A DNA stretch of 64,000 nt from contig CAXXSX010000002.1 of NCBI GenBank assembly GCA_963677165.2, positions 5,022,001-5,086,000 on the forward strand, given 5' to 3'. Position numbers and translations under genes: made by a program. The notes beneath the pieces are model-generated. The model saw nothing but the letters and a program-made list of their open reading frames with translations. It made no database searches and had not been told where the DNA came from. Below, one piece after another: positions 26,283 to 34,716 of this stretch (its first letter is position 1; every line of letters starts with the position of its first letter). The DNA is from JAFGXT01 sp963677165 (GTDB lineage: Bacteria; Verrucomicrobiota; Lentisphaeria; Victivallales; SZUA-371).

Positions 26283-27077
26283 ATGCTTACACTTATAATT
26301 GCATTGGGAACTGGTGCACTGATTGGATTTTTTTCAACCCAACAATGGAACTATACCTGGGGAGTAATTTTCGGGGTCGCGTCTATGGTAATCATTCAAT
26401 TAACAGTCGGGCTGATTGTCAGAAAAAAAGTAAACAGAATCAACGCCGCGATTCAGGAAATAATGCAGGAAGCCCAGAAAGTAATCAACCGCAAAATACA
26501 GGCATTCCAGCGTAAACCGATTGGTAGTCCGCAGATGATGCAGAAACAACTGGAGAAAGAACAACAGGGATATTTGCGTAAAGCTATCGATAAACTTGAA
26601 GATATGCGCCCATTATGCAAATGGCAGTTACTTTTTTCCAAACAGCTCAGTACAATGAAGATGATCTATCATTATCAACTGAAAGATTTTGATAAAGTTG
26701 ATGAATTTATCCCCAAAGCACTTTACTTCGATAGCCGTGCCGTCGCAATAAAAATGGCAAGAATGTACAAAAAGAAAGAAGAAGGCATTGATAAAGTTTT
26801 CAAGAAAAAGTCAAAAAAATTCAAAGGTGGAAATGCCACCATTCTCTACGCTCTTTATTCTTGGATTCTGATGAAACAGGACAAAAAAGAAGAAGCCCTG
26901 AAAGTACTGATCGAAGGAAAAGATAAAACTTCCAATGAGACAATCATTCACAACTGGGAAGCACTGGCAAACGGTCAACCCAAGCAGTTTTCCAATTCAG
27001 GTCTGGGTGATGACTGGTATTCGCTTTATCTGGAAGAGCCCAAAGTGAAGGCCCAGAAACAACGCCGCATGTTTTAG
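26283..27077 (+). CDS. Uncharacterised membrane protein with helical repeat region
   Basis: A 264-residue protein starting with two membrane helices (about 2-20 and 26-48), then a very basic, helix-rich cytoplasmic part. Segments such as 'LYFDSRAVAIKMARMYKKKEE' and 'ATILYALYSWILMKQDKKEEALKVLIEGK' have the spacing of TPR-like helix pairs, so a protein-binding scaffold at the inner membrane is possible. I do not recognise the family. It starts 19 bp after the GAF-like gene with AAGGAG 7 bases before the ATG, and it is the last gene before a strong terminator. Confidence 0.6.
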   Translation: MLTLIIALGTGALIGFFSTQQWNYTWGVIFGVASMVIIQLTVGLIVRKKVNRINAAIQEIMQEAQKVINRKIQAFQRKPIGSPQMMQKQLEKEQQGYLRKAIDKLEDMRPLCKWQLLFSKQLSTMKMIYHYQLKDFDKVDEFIPKALYFDSRAVAIKMARMYKKKEEGIDKVFKKKSKKFKGGNATILYALYSWILMKQDKKEEALKVLIEGKDKTSNETIIHNWEALANGQPKQFSNSGLGDDWYSLYLEEPKVKAQKQRRMF

Positions 27078-27185
27078 GTTGGACAACGACCGACACCAGT
27101 ATCTTCGCTTTCACGAGTCCCCTCAGGGCTTGCATCAAGCATTGTGATTCGATAGCACGAGAAAAAACTAATACTATATAAAAAA

Positions 27186-27221
27186 AACGGGACCGCGATT
27201 TTTCATCATCGCAGTCCCGTT
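27186..27221. terminator. Bidirectional terminator
   Basis: AACGGGACCGCGAT (27186-27199) pairs with ATCGCAGTCCCGTT (27208-27221) with one internal C-A mismatch; A-rich on the left and TTAATTTTTT on the right. It lies between convergent genes and serves both the ffh group and the lipoprotein gene. Confidence 0.88.
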
Positions 27222-27249
27222 TAATTTTTTAAACTACAGTCAAATCAAC

Positions 27250-27657
27250 TTAAAGATTAAGCTGGTTTGCTGGTTGTTCTTTACTAATATTAGTGGTTTT
27301 CGGCAGAGCCCACATTGCTCCAGTAATACCATCAACGGCAAATCCAACGAACTGAGTAAAGTTACCCCAGTACCATGGAGACAGAGTTGCAGTCAGCTTA
27401 CGTTCGGTCTTTTTCTTGCCAAACTTAAAAGTGAACATTTCTTTGGTAAAGAAATCACTTTGCGCGTCCAGCACAACAATTTCAGGAGTTTTACCCTGAT
27501 GAATATATTCACCTTTACGGTTATAAATCTTGAATTCCTGCCCCATTGGTTCACTGATCACATCAACAGCATATTGTGATTTTGACATTCCTGTTGCACA
27601 TCCCTGAAGCAGGGCTGCAACACCTACGGCTGCGGCAAAAAGACATAATTTTTTCAT
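27250..27657 (-). CDS. Small lipoprotein of unknown function
   Basis: A 135-residue protein with a lipoprotein signal peptide: KK start, hydrophobic stretch and lipobox LLQGC with Cys20 as the lipidation site. The mature part is mostly beta, with 'EFKIYNRKGEYIHQGKTPEIVVL', resembling PEGA-type surface lipoproteins, then a weakly hydrophobic segment near 95-115 (WYWGNFTQFVGFAVDGITGAMW). Function unknown; an outer-membrane location is likely because no Asp follows the Cys. An AAGGA ribosome site precedes the ATG. Transcribed alone. Confidence 0.75.
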   Translation of the reverse strand: MKKLCLFAAAVGVAALLQGCATGMSKSQYAVDVISEPMGQEFKIYNRKGEYIHQGKTPEIVVLDAQSDFFTKEMFTFKFGKKKTERKLTATLSPWYWGNFTQFVGFAVDGITGAMWALPKTTNISKEQPANQLNL

Positions 27658-27784
27658 CTTTTTTTCCTTTTTGATTTGTTAATATCCCTTCTGGAGAAGT
27701 ATACCCCAATACTAGATTATAAATGTTTACACATAAAGTGCAATCATTCTTATAGAAAAAAACAAAAAAAACGTTCATTTAAAA

Positions 27785-28693
27785 TCAGTGCTTCACATCA
27801 TCAGCAAAACCGGAATACACCTCACGATACTTGTTAGGAGTCGTCCCGGAATACTTTCGAAACATCCTGCTAAAATAATTGGAATCATCAAATCCACACT
27901 CAAAAGCCACCTCGGAAATGGAAAATGACGATCCTCGCAACAGTTGCATGGCTTTACGAATACGCAACCGAATAACATATTGCCTGGCAGTACAATTAAG
28001 CGCGTAACGAAATATTCGTTGAAAATGGCGCTGAGACATTGAAGCGATACGCCCTAGTTCTTTATAATCTACTTCTTCCAAATAATGCTTATCCAGATAA
28101 TCTATTGCCCTGGCAATACGCAATAAAGACATCGTATGGGGATTGGCCTGTGCGCTATGTTCATAACAACGCGCCAGAAAAACCAGAAGCCGCATAAAAA
28201 TAGCTTTAGCGTCAAGTCTGAACCCAGGGTCCTTACGTTCGATCTCATCACTGAGACGGCGAATAACAGAAAGGGTTTTGCGCATCTCGTTGCCACTTAG
28301 TTCCAAACGACTTTTAAACTGGTGCCTTTCACGATATTCCGGTTCAAGAAGAAACATAGCGCGAAATCCCGGCAAGTCGCTGATGTCCCATTCATGCATC
28401 TTTAAAAGTTCCGGACTGAAAATTACATTTGCCAACGCGAAGTCATCACATTCAACAAAACGGTGTTCGCGTTTACCGCTAATCACAAACATATCACCAG
28501 CAGAAATAGGAAAGCGCAGATTATCAACAATATGCACGGCGCTTCCACGGTAAACCAGAATAAGCTCACTGTATTCATGACAATGCAGAGGATAATCCGG
28601 CTGTGGGTCCCTCCAAACAACGTTTATCGGCATACCACTCTGTTTAAAATGATGATCTGCTTTTTTTTGTTCAACCATGTTGTTTTCACACAT
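27785..28693 (-). CDS. AraC-family regulator, RhaR/RhaS-like
   Basis: A 302-residue regulator. The N-terminal cupin has the RhaR/RhaS look: HCHEYSELILVYRGSAVHIV, 'ISAGDMFVISGKREHRF', 'LANVIFSPELLKM'. The C-terminal 100 residues hold two helix-turn-helix units ending with CGFDDSNYFSRMFRKYSGTTPNKYR, the AraC signature. Effector probably a sugar such as rhamnose, by similarity. It is divergent from the aldolase/dehydrogenase pair and likely activates it. Two possible ATG starts (28693 and 28678); neither has a clear ribosome site, so the exact start is uncertain. Confidence 0.9.
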   Translation of the reverse strand: MCENNMVEQKKADHHFKQSGMPINVVWRDPQPDYPLHCHEYSELILVYRGSAVHIVDNLRFPISAGDMFVISGKREHRFVECDDFALANVIFSPELLKMHEWDISDLPGFRAMFLLEPEYRERHQFKSRLELSGNEMRKTLSVIRRLSDEIERKDPGFRLDAKAIFMRLLVFLARCYEHSAQANPHTMSLLRIARAIDYLDKHYLEEVDYKELGRIASMSQRHFQRIFRYALNCTARQYVIRLRIRKAMQLLRGSSFSISEVAFECGFDDSNYFSRMFRKYSGTTPNKYREVYSGFADDVKH

Positions 28694-28812
28694 TATTAAG
28701 ATTATGTCGTTATTATGCTATTCTTTGTCGCTAAAGTCAAGGATTAGAATTGCATTAAAGAGTATTTTTATATCTATATAATATCCAAAAGTTGATTATA
28801 ATATTTTATAAA

Positions 28813-28903
28813 GCCTGGCCGTTGAGCTGTATTAGCAGGCAAAAATAAAACAATAAATTTTTATTTTATCGCCCTGCAACCTCCTCAATGGTTCAGGGTT
28901 TTT
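28813..28903 (+). promoter_or_regulatory. Terminator/antiterminator leader of the aldolase gene (candidate riboswitch or attenuator)
   Basis: Four complementary segments lie between a TATAAT (28797-28802) and the aldolase ATG (28969): GCCTG 28813-28817 (1), CAGGC 28836-28840 (2), GCCCTGC 28871-28877 (3), CAGGG 28894-28898 (4). Pairing 3-4, extended by AACC/GGTT (28878-28881/28890-28893) and followed by TTTTTGTTTT, is an intrinsic terminator. Pairing 2-3, extended by AAAATAAAA (28842-28850) with TTTTATTTT (28859-28867), would prevent it. Pairing 1-2 would free segment 3. The upstream gene is on the other strand, so a + strand terminator here can only act on this leader. The trigger is unknown. 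Confidence 0.65.
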
Positions 28904-28968
28904 GTTTTATCGGAATTCGCAGTGAATAACGAATTCAATTTTTTAAATTAAAAATCATGGAGTAAAAA

Positions 28969-30258
28969 ATGAAACTCGCACTTATGCATCCGAGAGATAT
29001 TATCACTTCGATAATGAAGCGATTGTACGGATACGGTATGACCACAACTTCAGGCGGAAACCTGTCCATCATGGATTCCGACGGCAACATCTGGATCAGC
29101 CCGGGTGGAATCGATAAAGGAACCCTGACAGCTCAGGATATCGTTAAGGTATGCCCAGATGGTACCATTGAAGGCATCCACAAACCATCCAGTGAATATC
29201 CTTTCCACAAATCAATCTATGAGAAACGTCCTGATGTAAAAGCAATTCTTCATGCCCATCCCCCGGCCTTGGTAGCATTTAGTATTGCCGGACGCATTCC
29301 TGACCCCAATCTGTTTCCTGCTGCCCATGAAATATGCGGAAAAATTGGTTTTGCCCCTTATGAAATTCCGGGAAGCCAGGAACTCGGTGATGTAATCGCC
29401 GATGTTTTTGCTGACGGTGCAGACTCGATTCTGCTGGAAAATCATGGTACTGTTTGCGCAGGAGCAAACCTGCTGGAAGCGTTTATCCGTTTTGAAACCT
29501 TCGACTATCTTGCCAGAATGCAGATCAAAGCAGAAGCTATCGGCACCCCGGTACCGCTGAAAGAAGAAACCATCACCAAAGCATACAGCAGAACTCCGGA
29601 ACTGCCTGAGTTTATTCCTGCTGCCCACTCCCCACGAGAATGCGAACTGCGTGCTGAAATGGTTAAGTTCATCAACCGCTCATACAACCAGAGACTATCT
29701 TACAGTACCGGCGGCACTTTCGCAGCTAAAGTAAAAGATGATTCATTCCTGATCACCCCGACTGGATTTGACCGGATGAATATTATTCCCGGCGACCTGG
29801 TTCTGATTCAGGACGGTTATCGTGAAATAGGTAAAAAGAACAGCCGTGCAGCAAATTACTGCAATGAAATATTCAAGAAACACGACTGGGTTGAAGCTGT
29901 TATCATTGCCAAGCCGCCAAACGTTATGGCATTTGGCGTAAGCGGTATTACTCCAGATACAAAAACCATTCCGGAAAGTTATATTCTGCTCCGCGATATT
30001 CCAATGGTTCCCTGCGCGGACCATTACAACAATCCGGAAACAGTTGTAAACCTGCTCTCTCCATCAACTCCGGTAGTTCTGGTTCAGAACGATTGTCTGG
30101 TGATCGCAGCTGGCTCCATGCTTCAGGCATTTGACCGCCTTGAAGTTGCGGAATTCAGCGCCACCAGCCTGCTCTCCGCGACCCGTCTTGGCGGACTTAA
30201 TCCTATTACCGAAGAGCAGACAAAAGATCTGATCAAGGCATTTAACCTGCCGGAATAA
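28969..30258 (+). CDS. Tandem class II aldolase/adducin protein with a degenerate second domain
   Basis: A 429-residue protein made of two class II aldolase domains. Domain 1 (about 5-205) has the full zinc site: HAH at 95-97 and H159 in ENHG, plus E76 in SSEYPFH. Domain 2 (about 222-425) keeps the fold pattern ('SYSTGGTFAAKV' against 'TTTSGGNLSIM', 'IAKPPNVMAF' against 'HAHPPALVAF') but the ligands are replaced: Ile313/Lys315 for the HAH pair, Ala294 for Glu76 and Asp375 for His159. Class II aldolases cleave fuculose-, rhamnulose- or ribulose-phosphates. The context (RhaR-like regulator, dehydrogenase) suggests deoxysugar or sugar-acid breakdown; the substrate is unproven. Confidence 0.88.
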   Translation: MKLALMHPRDIITSIMKRLYGYGMTTTSGGNLSIMDSDGNIWISPGGIDKGTLTAQDIVKVCPDGTIEGIHKPSSEYPFHKSIYEKRPDVKAILHAHPPALVAFSIAGRIPDPNLFPAAHEICGKIGFAPYEIPGSQELGDVIADVFADGADSILLENHGTVCAGANLLEAFIRFETFDYLARMQIKAEAIGTPVPLKEETITKAYSRTPELPEFIPAAHSPRECELRAEMVKFINRSYNQRLSYSTGGTFAAKVKDDSFLITPTGFDRMNIIPGDLVLIQDGYREIGKKNSRAANYCNEIFKKHDWVEAVIIAKPPNVMAFGVSGITPDTKTIPESYILLRDIPMVPCADHYNNPETVVNLLSPSTPVVLVQNDCLVIAAGSMLQAFDRLEVAEFSATSLLSATRLGGLNPITEEQTKDLIKAFNLPE

Positions 30259-30354
30259 TCCAGACAATGGACAGTAATGATTTCAAAGCGATCCGTTTCG
30301 AGATTACCGGAACGGACGCAATTTATTTACATTATTTAATACAGGAGCTAAACC

Positions 30355-31458
30355 ATGCAAAAGACAGCTAAAGCTGCGGTTCTCACCGCACCGAAAAAGT
30401 TTGAAATGATTGAATTTCCTATCCCGGAAATCGGTGATGACGAAATGCTCGTAAAAATTGAGGGCTGCGGAATTTGCGGTACCGACGGACATGAATATAA
30501 TCGCGATCCGTTCGGCTTGTGCCCGGTTGTTCTCGGTCATGAAGGTACCGGCGAAATTGTTAAACTCGGCAAAAACGTAACTGAAGATACTGCTGGCAAA
30601 CCACTGGCTCTCGGTGATCGTATCGTTACCTGCATCATCCCCTGCGGTACTTGTGATGCCTGCAAAAATACTCCAGCCCGAACCAACCTCTGCGAAAACT
30701 GCGGCATATACGGACTTTTCCCTGATGATGACATTCACCTCAACGGCTACTTTGCTGAATATCTTGTAATTCGTCCTAACTCAACAGTCTTTAATGTCAG
30801 CGATATGACTCTGGATCAGCGGATCCTGGTTGAACCTGCGGCCGTTGCGGTACACGCAGTTGAACGCGCAAAGACAACCGGTCTCCTAAAATTCAATACC
30901 GTAACACTCGTTCAGGGTTGCGGTCCAATCGGTTTGATGGTTATGGCGGTTCTCCGCACTCTCGGCATCGAAACGATTATTGCCGTTGATGGTAACGACA
31001 GCCGTTTGGAACTGGCCAAGGAAATGGGGGCAACTCATACCGTAAACTTTACTAAATTCGACAGCTTTAATGCAATGCTCGAAGAAATCAAAACTTACAA
31101 CAATGGTTTTGCGGCAGATTTCGTATTCCAGTGCACCGGTGTAGGCAAAGCCGGAGCTACCGCATGGAAACTGATCAAGCGTGGCGGCGGATTCTGCGAA
31201 GTAGGTTTCTTTATGGACGGCGGCGAAAGCGTTATCAACCATCATTATGACCTCTGCAACAAGGAAGTTTCCGCTGTTGGTTCCTGGGTATATTCTCCGC
31301 AGGATTATCCGACAACGTTCGCATTCCTGAAGCGTGCATACGGCATCGGCCTGCCGATGGAAAAACTGATCACACATAAGTTCCCATTGGAAAAAATTAC
31401 CGAAGCTCTGGAAACAAATGTCCAGATGAAGGGAATAAAAATCGCGATAGTCAACTAA
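30355..31458 (+). CDS. Zinc-dependent alcohol dehydrogenase (MDR superfamily)
   Basis: A 367-residue medium-chain dehydrogenase. The catalytic zinc site is GCGICGTDGHEY...LGHEGTGEIV. The structural zinc cysteines are in PCGTCDACKNTPARTNLC. The Rossmann fold reads TLVQGCGPIGLMVMAVLRTLG with a later acidic D ('AVDGNDSRLELAK'), which fits NAD rather than NADP. It oxidises or reduces a polyol, lactaldehyde or similar small alcohol; relatives are annotated as sorbitol or threonine dehydrogenases. It lies 97 bp after the aldolase and should share its attenuated promoter, suggesting it handles the aldehyde or ketose made in the same pathway. Confidence 0.9.
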   Translation: MQKTAKAAVLTAPKKFEMIEFPIPEIGDDEMLVKIEGCGICGTDGHEYNRDPFGLCPVVLGHEGTGEIVKLGKNVTEDTAGKPLALGDRIVTCIIPCGTCDACKNTPARTNLCENCGIYGLFPDDDIHLNGYFAEYLVIRPNSTVFNVSDMTLDQRILVEPAAVAVHAVERAKTTGLLKFNTVTLVQGCGPIGLMVMAVLRTLGIETIIAVDGNDSRLELAKEMGATHTVNFTKFDSFNAMLEEIKTYNNGFAADFVFQCTGVGKAGATAWKLIKRGGGFCEVGFFMDGGESVINHHYDLCNKEVSAVGSWVYSPQDYPTTFAFLKRAYGIGLPMEKLITHKFPLEKITEALETNVQMKGIKIAIVN

Positions 31459-31468
31459 TCGAAGCCTT

Positions 31469-31496
31469 AAAACTCCGGCAATAATGCCGGAGTTTT
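31469..31496 (+). terminator. Rho-independent terminator after the alcohol dehydrogenase gene
   Basis: AAAACTCCGGCA (31469-31480) pairs perfectly with TGCCGGAGTTTT (31485-31496) around a 4-base ATAA loop. It closes the aldolase/dehydrogenase unit. Confidence 0.93.
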
Positions 31497-31582
31497 ATAA
31501 TAAAATCCAAAAATTTCATTCATTGCATAATCTTTTTTCGCCCTTAATGTTGAATTATTGCCAGTAGACAGTTAAGTTTATA

Positions 31583-31611
31583 TTGACTTTTTAGTTATAA
31601 TTGACGATAAT
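31583..31611 (+). promoter_or_regulatory. Predicted sigma-70 promoter of clpS-clpA
   Basis: TTGACT (31583-31588) and GATAAT (31606-31611) with a 17-bp spacer, 45 bp upstream of the clpS ATG. Confidence 0.6.
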
Positions 31612-31655
31612 ATGTATTTGAGGCATAGTATTAATTTTCCAGAAAATGGCTATAT

Positions 31656-31952
31656 ATGAATGATTTGAAAGAACAAGTTGTTGAAAAGATCGAGGTTCAG
31701 GAACCTTCCATGTATAAGGTTATCCTGATGAACGATAATTTTACAACTATGGATTTTGTCATCATGATTCTGATGGTGATTTTTCACAAAACCCATGATG
31801 ACGCGCAACGTATAATGTTTGAAGTACACAAAAATGGCCGTGGTTTGGCTGGCGTATATCCGTTTGAAGTTGCAGAAACAAAAATCAAACAAGTCGAAGC
31901 ACTGGCGGAAAAACATCGTTTTCCGTTACGATGCTCTTTAGAGGAGGATTAG
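31656..31952 (+). CDS. clpS: ClpS, adaptor of the ClpA protease ATPase
   Basis: A 98-residue N-degron adaptor that delivers proteins with bulky N-terminal residues to ClpAP. Seen: the core 'YKVILMNDNFTTMDFVIMILMVIF' with the conserved ND of the N-degron pocket, the HxxxxxAxxIMxxVHxxG helix (HKTHDDAQRIMFEVHKNGRG), and the C-terminal 'EVAETKIKQVEALAEKHRFPLRCSLEED', which matches the family closely. The flexible N-terminal extension is acidic, as needed for inhibition and hand-over. It is followed 3 bp later by clpA. Confidence 0.95.
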   Translation: MNDLKEQVVEKIEVQEPSMYKVILMNDNFTTMDFVIMILMVIFHKTHDDAQRIMFEVHKNGRGLAGVYPFEVAETKIKQVEALAEKHRFPLRCSLEED

Positions 31953-31955
31953 ATT

Positions 31956-34283
31956 TTGAGCGAGATGCCGGAAGTTAGTCCTGATCTAAATAATATTCTG
32001 GTCTCGGCGGGAGAACTTGCCTCCGAACGCGGACACGAATATATCCTGTCCGAGCATATCCTTTATGTCATGCTCCGTGACGAACGCATTCAACAGCTCT
32101 TCGAAAACCTTAACGCCGATGTGCATTACGTTTCAAACGAGTTGGAAAATTTCTTTAGCGACAAAGTTGAAGCTTTTGATTATCATTCTCCACCAATTGA
32201 ATCAGTGGCATTTTCACGCATTGTCAGTCGGGCATTTAACATGGCATTGTCTGCCGAAAAAGACCTTGTCGATGTTTTTGATATTTTTGTGGCCATTTTC
32301 GAAGAAAAGAATTCTGTTTCTTGTTACAGTCTGCATCGTGCCGGTCTCAGTCGATATGAAGTGATTAAAGAAATTGCTCACGGAGATTACACCGATAGTT
32401 CTCTTGATAATATTGATTTTAACACCTTTGAATTTATTTCTTTTGACGAAGAAGACGAAGAAGACGAATTGGACGACCTTGAAGACACAGAACCGATGGA
32501 ACCTGCTCCTGGAGAACACGAAGGCGTCAAGCTCAAATACCTCCGCAAGTTTGCAGTAAACTTGACTCAATTAGCAATCCAGGGAAAAATTGATCCGATC
32601 ATCGGCAGAAAACTTGAACTGGAACGCGTCATGCAGTCACTCAGCCGCAGAAAGAAAAATAATCCGGTTCTAGTCGGAGAAGCTGGTGTTGGTAAAACCG
32701 CTATCGTTGAAGGCTTGGCCCTGAAAATATCCCAAAATGAAGTACCGGACAAAATTAAAAATGCTTCAATATGGGCTCTTGATATGGGTGGACTTATCGC
32801 CGGAACAAAATTCAGAGGCGAATTTGAAGAACGCCTGAAAAAAGTTATTGACGAACTGAAAAAGCTTCCCGGCGCAATTCTGTTCATTGACGAAATCCAT
32901 ACAGTGATCGGAGCCGGGGCCGTAAGCGCCAGCGCTTTGGATGCTTCAAATATTCTAAAACCGGCTCTGAATACCGGTGAAATTAAGTGCATCGGCATCA
33001 GTACCTATGATGACTATAAAAATCACATCCTGAAGGACAAAGCGTTCAGTCGCAGATTTCAAAAAATTGATGTACGTGAACCATCCGTCAGCGAGACCAT
33101 TTCCATCCTCAATGGAGTAAAACCATACTACGAAGATCACTACGGTGTAAAATACTCCGGCAAAGCTTTGGAACAGGCCGCGATCTTATCAGCCAGATAC
33201 ATGAATGACCGTTTTTTGCCGGACAAGGCAATTGATGTTATTGATGAAGTCGGAGCAAAAAATTCCTTACGGGACGCAAAACGAAAGAAAGTTATCACCA
33301 TCCGTGATGTTGAAGATACTATTGCACAGATGGCAAACATTCCTCCAGCCAAGGTATCATCTTCAGACCTGACAATGCTCAGTACCCTGCAGAATGAACT
33401 AAAACGAATGGTATTCGGACAAAATGAAGCCGTAGACAATGTGGTTTCAGCCATCAAAATAGCCAGGGCTGGAATCGGCAACAAAGAAAAACCGGTAGGT
33501 TCATTCCTGTTTTGTGGTCCGACCGGATGCGGAAAAACCGAATTAGCAAGACAGCTTGCGGACAACCTGAGTATAAATTTTGTCCGCTTCGACATGAGTG
33601 AATACGCGGAAAAACATACCGTTTCAAAATTAATCGGCAGTCCTCCGGGATACGTTGGCTTTGAACAATCAGGACTACTAACAGAAGCTTTGATCAAAAC
33701 TCCTCACAGCGTTGTCCTGCTGGATGAAATCGAAAAGGCACATCCGGATATTTATAACATACTGTTGCAGATTATGGATTATGGAATCCTGACAGATAAC
33801 AATGGCAGAAAAGCCGATTTCCGCAATGCTATTGTAATCATGACAAGCAATGTGGGAGCCCGTGCACTTGACGCAAACTCCATCGGATTTACCGGAGAAC
33901 AACAGGTTGAACTAAAAACCCGTAAGGATGTGGAAAAATATTTTAGTCCGGAATTTAGAAACCGTCTCGACCGTATCGTATACTTCAACTCACTCACCAG
34001 TGAATTGATGCAAAAGATTGTTCTCAAATTCCTGGATAGATTCAGCGTTGAACTGACATCACGCAAAGTTGAATTAAAAGTAGACAAACGTGCTGTAAGC
34101 TGGTTTGCGGAAAAAGGCTATGACCCCAAAATGGGAGCCAGACCCCTGGAACGCCTGATTCGCCATGAATTACATGAAAAAACAGCAGAACAGATTCTGT
34201 TTGGTGATTTGAAAAACGGCGGACAACTAAAGGTATCAGTTAAAAACAACGAGATTACTTTGAAGTTTTCCGACAGCAAATAG
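31956..34283 (+). CDS. clpA: ATP-dependent Clp protease ATPase subunit ClpA
   Basis: A 775-residue AAA+ unfoldase. A double Clp_N domain (1-150) is followed by a very acidic linker (about 165-185, EEDEEDELDDLEDTEPME) and then two AAA modules: Walker A GEAGVGKTA (about 242-250) and GPTGCGKTE (about 521-529). An IGF tripeptide (NSIGFTGE), the ClpP-docking loop, lies in the second module, so it should work with ClpP, which is not in this window. No middle coiled coil is present, so it is ClpA, not ClpB. The start is TTG at 31956 with GAGGAGG 8 bases upstream; the ribosome site overlaps the end of clpS, so the pair is translationally coupled. Confidence 0.95.
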   Translation: MSEMPEVSPDLNNILVSAGELASERGHEYILSEHILYVMLRDERIQQLFENLNADVHYVSNELENFFSDKVEAFDYHSPPIESVAFSRIVSRAFNMALSAEKDLVDVFDIFVAIFEEKNSVSCYSLHRAGLSRYEVIKEIAHGDYTDSSLDNIDFNTFEFISFDEEDEEDELDDLEDTEPMEPAPGEHEGVKLKYLRKFAVNLTQLAIQGKIDPIIGRKLELERVMQSLSRRKKNNPVLVGEAGVGKTAIVEGLALKISQNEVPDKIKNASIWALDMGGLIAGTKFRGEFEERLKKVIDELKKLPGAILFIDEIHTVIGAGAVSASALDASNILKPALNTGEIKCIGISTYDDYKNHILKDKAFSRRFQKIDVREPSVSETISILNGVKPYYEDHYGVKYSGKALEQAAILSARYMNDRFLPDKAIDVIDEVGAKNSLRDAKRKKVITIRDVEDTIAQMANIPPAKVSSSDLTMLSTLQNELKRMVFGQNEAVDNVVSAIKIARAGIGNKEKPVGSFLFCGPTGCGKTELARQLADNLSINFVRFDMSEYAEKHTVSKLIGSPPGYVGFEQSGLLTEALIKTPHSVVLLDEIEKAHPDIYNILLQIMDYGILTDNNGRKADFRNAIVIMTSNVGARALDANSIGFTGEQQVELKTRKDVEKYFSPEFRNRLDRIVYFNSLTSELMQKIVLKFLDRFSVELTSRKVELKVDKRAVSWFAEKGYDPKMGARPLERLIRHELHEKTAEQILFGDLKNGGQLKVSVKNNEITLKFSDSK

Positions 34284-34634
34284 ATAAAAGTTACATTTTT
34301 GTAAACCAATAAATAATATTGGTTGTTGTATATAAAAGTGTGGATTTAGGGAATCTAAGACAGTTTAAGTTGTGTAAGGCATTTAGACTGATAGTTTCAT
34401 AATTTATACCATCCACATATGAACTGGGGTGAATTAACACTCACAATGTTGCTTTCAATACACATCTTGAGTAAGTTAATTCCAAAATAGTTCTTTTAAA
34501 GACTTGATATTACATAATTGTAAGCATAAAAAGCAATATTATTTCAATTATGTATCTTTTATTACAATAACGCATTAATAAGATATGTTATATCTCATTA
34601 CAATAATGACAGTTATACATATTTGTAGTCATTT
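34284..34634. promoter_or_regulatory. Repeat-rich region upstream of the glnN sigma-54 promoter
   Basis: No gene. In order: AACCAATA/TATTGGTT (34304-34311/34317-34324); TGTGGAT/ATCCACA (34339-34345/34411-34417) enclosing TTAG-CTAA and CAGT-ACTG hairpins; GAATTAAC/GTTAATTC (34431-34438/34475-34482) with inner CTC/GAG; a perfect 10-bp inverted repeat TACATAATTG/CAATTATGTA (34511-34520/34545-34554); and the direct repeat ATTACAATAA at 34561-34570 and 34597-34606. The last two lie 30-125 bp upstream of the -24 box, where enhancer sites for sigma-54 activators are usually found. The first may end clpA transcription. Confidence 0.5.
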
Positions 34635-34649
34635 GGCACTAATACTGCG
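34634..34649 (+). promoter_or_regulatory. Sigma-54 (-24/-12) promoter of glnN
   Basis: TTGGCACTAATACTGCG: GG at 34635-34636 and GC at 34647-34648 with exactly 10 bases between, matching the consensus TGGCAC-N5-TTGC closely. It lies 69 bp before the glnN ATG. A gene for a sigma-54 activator follows glnN, supporting the assignment. Confidence 0.82.
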
Positions 34650-34716
34650 TAAGTATTTGCCAACTTTTTCAATATTTAACTTTTAATCTCCAAAACATTA
34701 AGAGGAAAAACTAACA

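Noticed and set aside
34339..34417. tRNA-like fold (7-bp outer stem, 79 bases)
   Set aside because: No T-loop GTTC-type sequence, no proper anticodon arm and no CCA; the resemblance is only in overall size.
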